Assembly (NCBI GenBank): GCA_038030265.1
Contig: CM075939.1
Span: 37,305,253-37,369,252 of the forward strand
Length of the DNA: 64,000 nt
From: Corythucha ciliata
Lineage: Eukaryota; Arthropoda; Insecta; Hemiptera; Tingidae
Direction of reading: 5' to 3'
Positions 53,915 to 64,000 of the stretch are shown piece after piece. Position numbers and translations under genes: made by a program. Numbering within the stretch: the stretch's first letter is position 1; each line of letters begins with the position of its first letter. Below the pieces are notes generated by a model. That model made no database searches and had not been told where the DNA came from. It saw nothing but the letters and a program-made list of their open reading frames with translations.

Positions 53915-56900
53915 CTATGATGACGAGGAAGCGTTCATACCGCCGAACATGCCCGACGCGAACGTCTGCTGTTGACCCGACGAGCTGCCACCACCTCCTC
54001 CTGCACCACCACCACCACCGCTCGTCATCGGCTGCGATTGACTTCCCCCCTGACCCGACGAACCACCTTGAGCCGCTTGCTGCGATGCCGCCGAAGAGCG
54101 ACCGTGTTTGGGCACGGGCGGTTGAAGGTACTCGTGCCTCGATAGAGACAGCACGTCGATTCGATCCTCCTTCCTATAGGCGAGACAGCTTCGAATGAAG
54201 GATTTAGCTTCGTTCGAAACCGTCGGTTTGTTCGCGAACTGAACTTCAGTCGCTTTGAGTATGGTATTCTCCTCGAGAATAGTCGCTTGCGATTGATTGT
54301 GTCCGAACGGCTGAAAAATGAGTATATTATCATTATTTTTTAATATTCCAACGCAAAACCAAACAACCGACTCACCTTCTTTCCGTACAGGCACTGATAG
54401 AAAATAACTCCAACGCTCCAAACGTCCACTTTGGATGAGATTTTCGGAGGATTTTTGCCAACGACGAAACACTCGGGCGGTAAGTACCAATAGGTGCCAG
54501 CACCTTGCGAGGTTAAATCCATACCGTGGTCAGGATTGTAGTTCTCTTCGTCCATTACTTTGCTCAAACCGAAATCGGTTATTTTAATCTCTCCACAGAC
54601 GTTACCTTCTGTGAGCAGAATGTTCCCTGAAAAAATGAAAAAAAGAGGAAAAATTTAATAAAGCAAAGTAATTCATCAATCGAGTCATAGGCGCACATCA
54701 ACTGTATTACAAGTTTCTTGCCCAATAAGTCATTTAACACCATTATAGGCTGTGGAGCGGAATATTCTTTTCAGAGGCTAAAATACACGGCCTCGTAACG
54801 TAATGAAATTATCAACCTAATTTTTCAGTTTCCTGGACCGAGGCATAGGCTAGACGCTTGGCTCAAAAGTGCAAATATAATACAGGGTGGAGGGGGATGA
54901 GTGTGAAAAAAAAATTTGGGTTAAAGTAGACCTCATTTGCGACCGAAATCACTATATACACCATGGTCCGAAAATCAAAACCCTTCGAGATATGATTTTT
55001 CTAACAAGGAAACTTGTTTCTCATACTGGTCACTGGTCAAGAGGCCAGCAGGCAAGGAGACTGCCAGTTTTTTGTGTGTGATTTTTTCTGGTCATTCTCA
55101 TAAATTGAAGAAATCAGTTTGTTTTAGGAAATTCCCGGTCTGTTGACACCCTGGCGGGATGAAGTCCTCCAAGAAGCCATCGTCGTACAAAATATTTGGC
55201 TTTATTTCCATCCATAGGGACGAGGACAAGTTGGCCACAAAATTACTGGCTATCACCCATGAACAATACACCACGCCCAGAATCTTTCAACCAACTGGCC
55301 TGGGGTCTTAATTATTCAGACAAAAAGTGGGATCCTCCCAACTGCAGTACTGTGTTTGGGCGCGAAACTTCCCCCCCAACATAACATAACATAACATTGA
55401 TAACATTGACATTTGTCCCAGTGGGCAACCTTGGATGATTTTTGTTTTAGGCGAGTAGCCCCCAACAAAAATGCGAGTTTTTTAACCGCGAAACATCCCT
55501 CTAGCATACCGTGGCAGGGGCGGACTGCCCCGAGTCCCCGTTCGCGTATTGATTGATTCTTAAGGCAACTTTGCGGCCAACTTCATTTTTTTATTGATTG
55601 TTAAAATTGACTTTAGATAAATTTAAAAGGTTTTGTTGAGTTTTTCTTTCTATTCTATTATTCTTTTCAATTTTATTTCTTTTGCCGACTAGTTTCTTCG
55701 ACTAGTAACTTCCTAATGCGATGAGACAAACGCTAATTCGTGGAATTGGAGAGAAAAATTAGTTGAGAAACGCCAATTTGCGGGAAGAATACACAAAAAG
55801 TGCTAATTTGCAGCTAAAGCTGAAGGGGAAAAAAAGCTAAAATTGAGAAAAACGAATTCTTTCGGGCCAAAAATGGACAAAAACACTGATTCGCGGCTAG
55901 AATTGTGATTAAGCGCAACAATGAGTGCATTGTGAAACTCAACACTTGCAGCAGTATTTGTTGTAAAACTCCTAATAGAGCTCAGTGCTGGACAAGTGCT
56001 TAGCCATCTGATGAAGCACGTCTTCTCGGTGCAGTGCCGCGCCGGCCTTAGACATTTTCCGCCCCCCGGGCGAGTCTTTCAACAGGCTCCATCCTCCCAT
56101 TAATCCCTCTCATAAGCAATTTTTCATTATTTTAGCCACAAATTAACGTTTTTCCTTATTTTAGCCGATTCTTCTTCATTTCTACTTTGAATTACAATAC
56201 ACGAATATGGCGTTTAAAATGGAGAAAAACGCTAATTCACGGCTAACATTTAGAAAACGCACACTCACGGATTCTTGGGACAACTTCAGGAATAAAATAG
56301 AGAAAAAGCGCTACATCAAGTGGATACACCTGTGAAAAGCGCTAATTTGCGGGTAAAATTTGGAAAGAGAACTCAAACGCTACTTCAACTTCTACTCCAA
56401 CTCTAATTCACAGCTGAAATTGCCAACTCACGGATTCCTGAGGCAACTTCGGGAATAAAACTGGGAAAAAGCGCTAATTCAAGCGGCTAAAACTGTAAAA
56501 AATTGCTAATTCACGGAAAATAAATAGAGAAAAACACGAATTGGTGATTAAAATGGATAAAACGCTGCGAATTATCGAACAATGCCTTATTATTTCGACA
56601 GTTTATGGGTTTATTATTCATGGATGTAGTCAAATCCGGCTTGAAATTACATGAAAATCGACACCCCACACCCCTATGATCCCAAATCCTTTGAAAATCC
56701 CAATTTTGGACCCGTTTTTGGCCCATAAAACCCCAGGGATTTATGTGATCAAACTGATCAGATGTTAGGACCAACTAGACCCCAAATGGAGTCAATGTGC
56801 GAAAGAATGAGTTTTTTCGGGCAAGATATGGCCCGGACGGCGGACGGACATTTTTATTTTATTTCAGATTTGGAGTCTACGCACTTGGAAACGTAAAACT

Positions 56901-59900
56901 ACAAATTTTGAGGGGGGGGGGACAAAAAAAGTTTTGCGGTACGATTCCAAATACTTATTATTGAGAAATAATAAGTCAAAAGCACTAATTCACGGCTTAA
57001 ATTTAGAAAAATTGCTAATTTACCGATAAAATTGGGAAAGAGCACTCAAACGCTACCTAATTTGCGGATTCTTGAGGCAACTTCACGGCTAAGAGCTTTT
57101 AAAAGCGCCGATTCGCAGCTAAAAATGAGAAAATTCGCGGATAAAATTGAGAAAAAGCGATAATTCGCAGCTAAAATTGAGAAAACACACATACACGATT
57201 TTTGGACGCAATTTTTGGCTAAAATTGAGAAAAATGTGTATTTTAACGCTACTAAAAAGTATATTCCTAGTTTAATTAGAGACTATAGGGCCTCGTAGAG
57301 ATAAGGCTCCGATAGGTGTTGTTCCGCCACTGAAACATCCTCCAGAAAAACGAGAACTGATCGTCATAATAACGATCCTCCGTGAGTCATAATACGTGGA
57401 AAATAATTTAGCCCCAGATCGGTTGAATAGAATAACCGTTAATTTAGCCACAAAAACAGGTCTGTTTTTGTTGACACCAAGGCTCCATATACAATTTTGC
57501 CTTGTAAAACTGGCAACTAAGCCGCAAACTGGACATTTTACGTATGGATTATTTCTACAATAAATTAGAAATTTTTGGACGTCCATAAGGAACTGAAGGG
57601 AAGGACTCCCAAGCCCCCAAATCCTCCGGCCACTGGAAGCCTCCCCCCTCACGACAACTTTCTAGCCACACATTGTTCGTGTACCAAGAGAAATAAATCG
57701 CATTTTCACAATGAAGATAATGCAATGAACAGAACCCTGGCAGTGACTGCTGTTGCGAGTTTTTAAAACAAGAAGAACAAACTCGAAGAACCATTTGCTC
57801 TTCACTCTATCCCGCATTTTTTAACAAAACTGACGACATCAGAGACTACTCACCAGGCTTGAGGTCATAGTGAATCACGGGTGGCTTGATCTCGTTGAGA
57901 TATTTCAGGGCTGACACTACTTGCATCACGATAGACCTCGCTTCACGCTCCGCTATCGTTTTGTGCTATTCGTGAAACAAAAAATAAAATACTCGATTAA
58001 AATGCCGCTTTAAAACTTATTATTAAAACAAAAATTACTTGTTTAAGGTAAAAGTCCAAGTCGTGACCATCGCAGTATTCCAAGACGGTACAAAATGAGT
58101 TGGCGTCAATTTCGAAAACGTCGTAAAGCTTGACGACCCGCGGATGGTCTAACGCTTTATGAATGTTGTACTCTCGTAGCGCGTGCCTGTTGAGTAGACA
58201 ATCATTAGTGAAACAATGTTTGCAAACAAAAGAACTAGCTTAAACCTTACTTAATATAATTAGCCTTTTTATCCTCCTTCCAGTCTTTATTCAGCTGGTG
58301 AACCTTACAAGCGACGTAGCGTTGCTCTTTAAGGTCAAACGCCTTAAAAAAAAAAATAATAATAATAATCGTTAAAAATTGGGATTGTACTGCAAACAAT
58401 GAGGACGTTGTACCTTGTGCACTTCGGAGAATCCACCTTTGCCTAAGAGCATAAGAAGTAAATACCTATCGTTGAGGACGGGGTGATTGTTGAATCGCGA
58501 TTGATCCTCATTGTGAATTCGCTTCAATTCCCTAATGTGAAGATTTCGCTCTCGTTCCAATTTCTCCATTTCAAGCTGAAGATCCGCGTCCTCCTTTTTC
58601 AAGGCCGACTGCCTCAGTTTAAGAATTTCGTCAGCCTCGTAGTACTCTTGGGCCGACATAATGGCGACGGGCTCGGGCTTCAAAAAATTATCCGTTCCGT
58701 TGATGAGGACCGTCTGCGACGAGTTTGCCGCCGTTGTCGACGCGGCCACGATGCCCGTACTGACAGTCGACCCACTCCCGGCTCGTTTACCCCTCGACTC
58801 TGAATTGGAGGGTCGACGCTTCGTCAGCATTTTCTTCTGTTTGTCAATCTCTTCCCGCTCTGTCGAGATTTCCTCTTGCCGCCTAGAGTTGGGGTGGATT
58901 ACACGATTATCCCAGATAAAAGCAACCAAAATTACAGTACAAACCTTGACAGTTCTTGAAATGCGTAGCCATCAGTCCAATTCTCTTGAAAAGTGGCTCC
59001 TACTCTCTGAGTGACGAACTGACCCAACCTTAGTCTATTTTGCATACACCTCTGTCGCGCTTCTTTTTTCTCTATAGTTGACTTCTGTTTCAACAGTTTT
59101 TTAACTACGTCTATACACTTGTTCGTGTGCGCTTTATGGGCTTCCATAGCTTTCGCCTGGGCTGCCAATTGATGCCGAAGTTCTTCTGTCGTCTGCAAAA
59201 CCACACAAACCGATGAGTACTTTTGATAGAAAATGGGAGGTACTGTGGGATTCTTACCCTATTGAGTTCTTCTATTTTGTTATTTCGAAGTTCTAGGTCA
59301 GAGGATGCTTGTGTTTCGAATTCCTGAATCCTCTGACATGTCAGATCCGTCTGCAATGAATAAAATTTATAGTTAAACCGTAATCCTTCAACAATATTCT
59401 ACAATTTCGTACGACTTTTATTTGTATTTACCTGAACTTGCTTAGATAACATGGCTGGCTGGGCGGCAGGTAATTTAGGTGGGTGCATCAGAGACGTGTA
59501 GTCCGGAGCGAGTAAAGGGGTCTGTTGTGGCGAGGGAGGAAACTGGAAGAAAATAAAAATAAACAAAGCGAATATTGTTAGCTTTCGTCAATTATGATCC
59601 CCTCCCCTCCTCATAATTTTCACGGTCCCTTACCATTGGGTAAGGAGGATTTCCCTGAGCGGGCGAGGGACTTTTCGCACCGCCCTGGAGTCGAATCGGC
59701 GAAGCTCCAGGGAGATGATGCTGTTTGGTGAAATAGTCAAGGGGTCCGGGTGGCCCGACGACGACGGGTTTTTTATCTAGGCTACCGACGACCGACGTAC
59801 TGCCTCGCCCCGCCTTGCCACCCGATCCACCGCCGTCATTCGAATCAGTCTTCCGTTTCCGTTTGCGCTCGGTCGAGGCGGCGCTGCCGCTGACGCCGCC

Positions 59901-60146
59901 TCGACCGCCGCCACCACCTTTTTCAGGCGTTATCGCTTCCGCTTCTTTGTCGCTATGTGACGAACCTAAATCGTAAAAGACATCTCTCATTTAAAATTAC
60001 TCGACTATACGATTGAAACTAAAAATTCCCCGCCACTTCCGAAACTTACCGGTGCTGAGATTTGAGTCCTGAGAATGAACCTGCTGAGGTTGCCCGGTAT
60101 GAATACCGGATTGTGGAGCCATCTGCAGCTGGGAACTGGCGGCCAT
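53915..60146 (-). CDS. Tlk: Tousled-like serine/threonine kinase
   Basis: Eleven minus-strand exons: 60050-60146, 59634-59965, 59432-59542, 59258-59350, 58945-59192, 58414-58882, 58251-58342, 58039-58186, 57854-57965, 54376-54626, 53915-54310. Phases agree and give 782 residues, close to human TLK1/2 (about 770). Tlk phosphorylates the histone chaperone Asf1 and supports chromatin assembly in the nucleus. Visible: basic nuclear signal ERKRKRK, DYFTKQ block, coiled coil about 180-420 ([21 protein letters not shown]), kinase domain from about 433: GKGGFSEV loop, Lys463 (VACKVHQL), catalytic Asp564 (HYDLKPGN), Asp585 (DFG), and the Tlk-specific [13 protein letters not shown]. The Gly/Ser/Gln-rich C-terminal tail is likely disordered. 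The ATG directly follows an acceptor (TTTTCGTTAG), so 5' UTR exons lie further right. The intron 57853-54627 is 3.2 kb and full of repeats; the others are 60-90 bp. Confidence 0.95.
54893..55075. repeat. CAGGGTGG-ended transposon fragment in the Tlk intron
   Basis: TACAGGGTGG, then GACCTCATTTGCGA.CG, then CCATGGTCCGAAAATCAAAA, CCCTTCGAGATATGATTTTT: the reverse complement of 38225-38340 with moderate drift. One end only; no partner end was found in the intron. Confidence 0.6.
55730..57240 (+). repeat. decayed tandem array in the Tlk intron (GCTAATTCGCGG type)
   Basis: Many drifting units GCTAATTC(A/G)CGGCTAAAATTGAG followed by AAAAAGC, with breaks by other sequence at 56050-56200 and 56560-56950. 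Same type as 25060-25440. A short (ATAAC)n run precedes it at about 55379-55400. Confidence 0.6.
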
Positions 60147-62829
60147 CTAACGAAAAAGAAAGAGAATTAATATTGTTTAGAACATTGCCTGACTAGTACA
60201 AATGCGCAGAGAGGAAATGCTAATAACGACCAATAAATACGGACTAAAATGAAGGGGGTGGGGTGCCTTCTCTATCACTCTGATCGGGGTCACTGTATTA
60301 AAAAGTGTTCCCTTTGATGAAAGCTGTAAACTAATTCTTCAGAGACTAATTCGATACCCCTATCATTTCCAAAAAAGCCTCCCCTCCCACACCTCAACAA
60401 CTGCTGCTCTACATCAAGGGAGAGGGGACAATGGTTCTTCGATTGAAGTAAAAATGAGAAGAGTTCGAATCTGAACGAGGAAACTGTGATGGTAATTTCG
60501 TTTGCCAGAGAAGGAGAGGGAGAGAGAGAGAGAGAGAGAGAGAGAAAGAAAACGAGAGTTAATATACCGCTATTTGAAAAAAGTTTACGGGAATTTCCCC
60601 CTCTCCCTAACAACACCAGATCAGCAACAGGTTAAAGTACGAAACAAGCTATATCAAAATGAATAATTTTTCAATATTATTACATAAAAAGCCTTTTAAC
60701 ACTAAAATAAACTTACAAAAAGCCCTTTGAGAGGGGGGTGACGACGTCCGTGCATTGTTCAAGCACTACTGAGGGTAAAAATGATTTTGAGTACACGATA
60801 CTAAATTTTGATGGGGGCTTGAGCTCAGTTTAGTGAAAACTGGAATTTTAAACTGATGTAGGGCGTCCAGCCATCGGGACCCCTCGTTCTCACAAATCAC
60901 GGGTTTCCAAATTGAAAAAAAATAATCCAAGGCTCCCTTTCTTGCACCTCGCTCCCGCCCGTGGTGCCTCGTCACGTGAAAGAAGCGCTAACATACGACT
61001 ATAACGCTCGCAGCCTGACGATGAAACCAAAAGTACACTTTTATTACGAAATACATTAACTGAGTTTTCACTGGGATAGTTGACTTCGACCCCTCTTCGC
61101 CATTAAAAAGTGATTTAATTAAGAGAAAACGGGTGGAAATGAGCTGCTCTGAGGCAGATATCCGCGCAAATGGAAAACTTTATGAAATCTATGAGAGGAC
61201 TCACAAATAATATAATAAAACCTCCTTTTCTCCTTGAGGTTCTTTAAAGCACTCAATCTCTGTAGTCAAGTGGACGCTGTACATTGGTCAAGAATATCTC
61301 GAGATGGGCTAAATTTCAAAGAATAATTCGAGACCTAATTTTTTCAGGGCCGGATTGTAATTTTTTTTTAAAGTGATAGTACCGAATCGGATGGTGCCAA
61401 ACGCCTTTCGGGCGACACACCATACCCGCTTGGGCCTGGGACCGGGAGATTTTTTATCCTGCCCAGAAAACTCATCAGAAGGATCCAGTTCTCTTTTGAG
61501 AATCGAGTTTTTTTTAGAAAAAGTAGCCAGTTCTCTGAAAAACCTCAATAATTCTGTGGTCATATCATAAGACTTATCGACTTATCATCTTTTGCCATCT
61601 TACTACGGAATTGTACATGTATCTCAGAAGGAAACCATTTTCGACCTTATGTTCATAGGGTGATTTTGGTCGCAAATACTTGGTACTACAACATACTTCA
61701 GTATATGCATCTGCTCGTGAATTACCCTGCATAGCTGACTGTCCAGTGTCTATTGAAATTTGAGAGCGTAGTGTCCTGCATGCATCCCTACTAAAATCTG
61801 ATTTTTACTCCCGCCAGTCCGTTAAACCATGCAGTCGCTCCCTAATTTGCCTCTTCAAGACCGAGTTGTGCTTGCCTGCAACCGGGCTAGGCCCGAGCCT
61901 GGATAGCCTCGGCCCAGGTTCCTATCTCCCCCTCCCCCTCCGCACACCAAAAAAATTCTTCCGGGGATGCAAACCTCAGGGCTCAGAGGTCATATCACCG
62001 ACTGGCCCATGTCAAGCTCGGTCGCCTTCTAGTTTCGCTGTATAACCTGGGCTCCGCTCTAGCGTTAGGGCTTCACCCCTGGATGTTGCACGTCCCCATC
62101 AGCCAGTAATTTGTAAGTAGAATAACTTGATTACACGTAAAATAGAATAAGAAAAACAGGCATGCTGAGGGGAATTCGCATTAGGGTATTACTACCATTT
62201 CATTACCCACACACACAGCGCAATACATGTACTACATATATTATGTACCTACATTATCGAGAAATGGTCGTTATTTCCCTCAACTTTTTTCCACGAAAAA
62301 ACCGTGACCTACCCTAGGTGTGTCTCATCTGAATTCTAGAATACAGTCAAAGTACTTAAAAAGTTTGAGCTTATACCCCTACCTCTAGGTCCTGCAATCT
62401 AATGCAGGACACTACCCCCGCGTTGAGCATAGTTTTTGTAGAGTTGGAACAACCAGGGACAACGGATCTGTGCAAGCAGAAAAACAGTATCTGACGCTAT
62501 ATATTAGAGTTACCAAATAGTCAGCTTTCAAAGCAAAATGACAATATCTTCGACTGAAAAATCGTTCTCATCTTTGGGGTGAAATAAATAAGACAAATGA
62601 ATGAATACAAATTAGTTGGAGGCCACTTGCTATACTTGCGCAAGCTGTACTTATTTGATACACGTCGTTGCCTTCTTCACGGGCAATTTATTTTAATTAA
62701 TAAAAGGGCGATTATTCGCATACTGGCTCGCATTTTTCCGAACAACCCTATTATTTTTGAAAAATGTGAAACTTCCTTATTGACTGACTCCAGGCTGAAT
62801 ATATTCACTTCCCGGAGTGAAATAAAATT
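60147..62829. other. upstream of Tlk, no gene recognised
   Basis: Probably includes the untranslated 5' part of Tlk, not located. Contains an (AG)n run at about 60520-60547. Frames at 60290-60616 and 61309-61563 have no family resemblance. Confidence 0.4.
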
Positions 62830-63410
62830 AGAGTGGATTACGTCACTCCCCGGCCATTCTGGGAGTTAAAGGTCGGCAGACCGGATCATTTTCATAGAAC
62901 GGCTCGAGCTGGCGACCCTTACCGCCTACCGGGGGCCCAAATAATGACGGCATCGGCTATTCAAAGCGCAGCTGCGGCCTCAATGCGGCGCCGCCGGAAA
63001 AGCCTGCCAAGGGATACCTTGCCCTAGTGGGAGCCTGTCATTGCGATCGCGAATTACTAGTTCATTTTGCCGAGGATCATTTGGGCCAGACTTCGACTAG
63101 ATTGGCCCAACGAAGGAAAAACTGTGAAAGAAGCCAAAAGGAACTCCTTCGCCGCTTATGTCGTTAAAACCAATACGAATGTGTCGGCGAGAAAGATGTG
63201 AGATCGGGCCCGGACCTTTACTGGCCGATATCATCGACTTCAAGTGCCAATTCTCCGCGCAAACAAAACTAACGAAAAGAGAACGGTTCACGGCTCACTT
63301 TAAGCGTGGCTCCACCTCCGTCTCCTACATCAGGGTTTCCAGGTCATCAAGGCAGCAGGAGGAAGCGAGAAACCATTGTCGTTGACTCTCCGACCGACGA
63401 TGAACGGTAT
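62830..63410. other. GC-richer block, unidentified
   Basis: Clearly less AT-rich than its surroundings and with open frames on both strands (62833-63027 +, 63158-63385 +, 63097-63291 -), broken by stops when read through. It looks like eroded coding sequence, perhaps of a retroelement, but I recognise no motif. Confidence 0.3.
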
Positions 63411-63869
63411 ACAACGTACTGTTCGTGCATTCGCGTTGTGAGCATTTCGCATTGCCCATAATGCGTTGTGGGTAAATTTTTCGGGCAATGGGCGAATTCG
63501 GCCATTGCGAATAACATGTACCTACACAACAATTAACCCAATTCTAATGCTCACTTCTCCTGCCTTAGGGTGAAACCGATTCTAGCCCGGATCGGACCGA
63601 AGACCGGCCCGAATTCGGTTCATTTCGAGCAGTAATAGCGTGCCTTTAATGTTTCAAGTTTGGAATACTGTGACCTGCATACAAGATTACAAGCATCAAG
63701 CGTCAAAGGCCCTATCAACGGGGGGGGGGGGAGATCTTTTAAGGGGGTGTAAACATTCTATTAGGGAGTTATTGCATAACCGTCTTACGCTTAACGTTTA
63801 CGGTTATGTGATGTCATCATAAGCGTAACCGATTGTGCCGGTGGAAGAAGAGTTATTGCAATTAAGCCC

Positions 63870-63928
63870 CTACACACGTTCCGACACGACCGTCCTTACC
63901 TAGGATCCTACGGTCGGAACATGTGTAG
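63870..63928. repeat. short hairpin
   Basis: Arms CTACACACGTTCCGAC and GTCGGAACATGTGTAG around a 27 bp loop. It may be a very short MITE or an eroded end of one. Confidence 0.5.
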
Positions 63929-64000
63929 CCCCGTCGGAGAGTTCCTCATTGGAACGGTGAGAAATCCTGTTTCGAGGGTGCCGAGACCCCGTCCTCTAAA

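Overview
This is a 64 kb piece of an insect nuclear genome. It is AT-rich and repeat-dense, and its genes are split by mostly 60-100 bp introns with GT-AG junctions. The insect assignment rests on a complete 425-residue odorant receptor of the seven-transmembrane family found only in insects. The two conserved genes (CtBP and Tousled-like kinase) are very close to other arthropod copies. I cannot fix the order from sequence alone; a hemipteran is only a guess.

Layout. 1-13.6 kb: no recognisable gene; several short hairpin or inverted-repeat elements, tRNA-like SINE fragments, and whatever serves as the CtBP promoter and 5' UTR. 13.64-23.5 kb: CtBP on the + strand, nine coding exons giving 462 residues, with a 5.9 kb intron before the last two exons that is filled by a 2.8 kb inverted-repeat element with another element nested in it. 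23.5-32.5 kb: gene desert of hairpin elements and decayed short tandem arrays. 32.5-34.0 kb: odorant receptor gene on the - strand, four exons. 34.5-37.7 kb: remnants of a mariner-type and a P-element-type transposase. 37.7-51 kb: a nest of transposons built on a Penelope-like retroelement (PLE). Two diverging copies form an interrupted palindrome of about 11 kb. It carries an exact TA-site insertion inside the reverse transcriptase, a second PLE's GIY-YIG end duplicated head-to-head, an intact-ended DD41D-type mariner with about 430 bp inverted repeats, and an inverted 144 bp minisatellite. 51-53.9 kb: no gene recognised, probably partly Tlk 3' UTR. 53.9-60.15 kb: Tousled-like kinase on the - strand, eleven coding exons, 782 residues. 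60.15-64 kb: upstream of Tlk, no gene recognised.

The three host genes are not an operon or pathway. CtBP is a transcriptional corepressor, Tlk is a nuclear kinase of chromatin assembly, and the receptor is a sensory-neuron channel subunit. CtBP and Tlk point towards each other. The most unusual content is the transposon nest at 37.7-51 kb, together with a recurring CTGANGA...GAAA core in several unrelated repeats that resembles the conserved strands of a hammerhead ribozyme. All exon junctions were placed by eye from reading frame, splice consensus and remembered family conservation; no alignment, transcript or database search was available.
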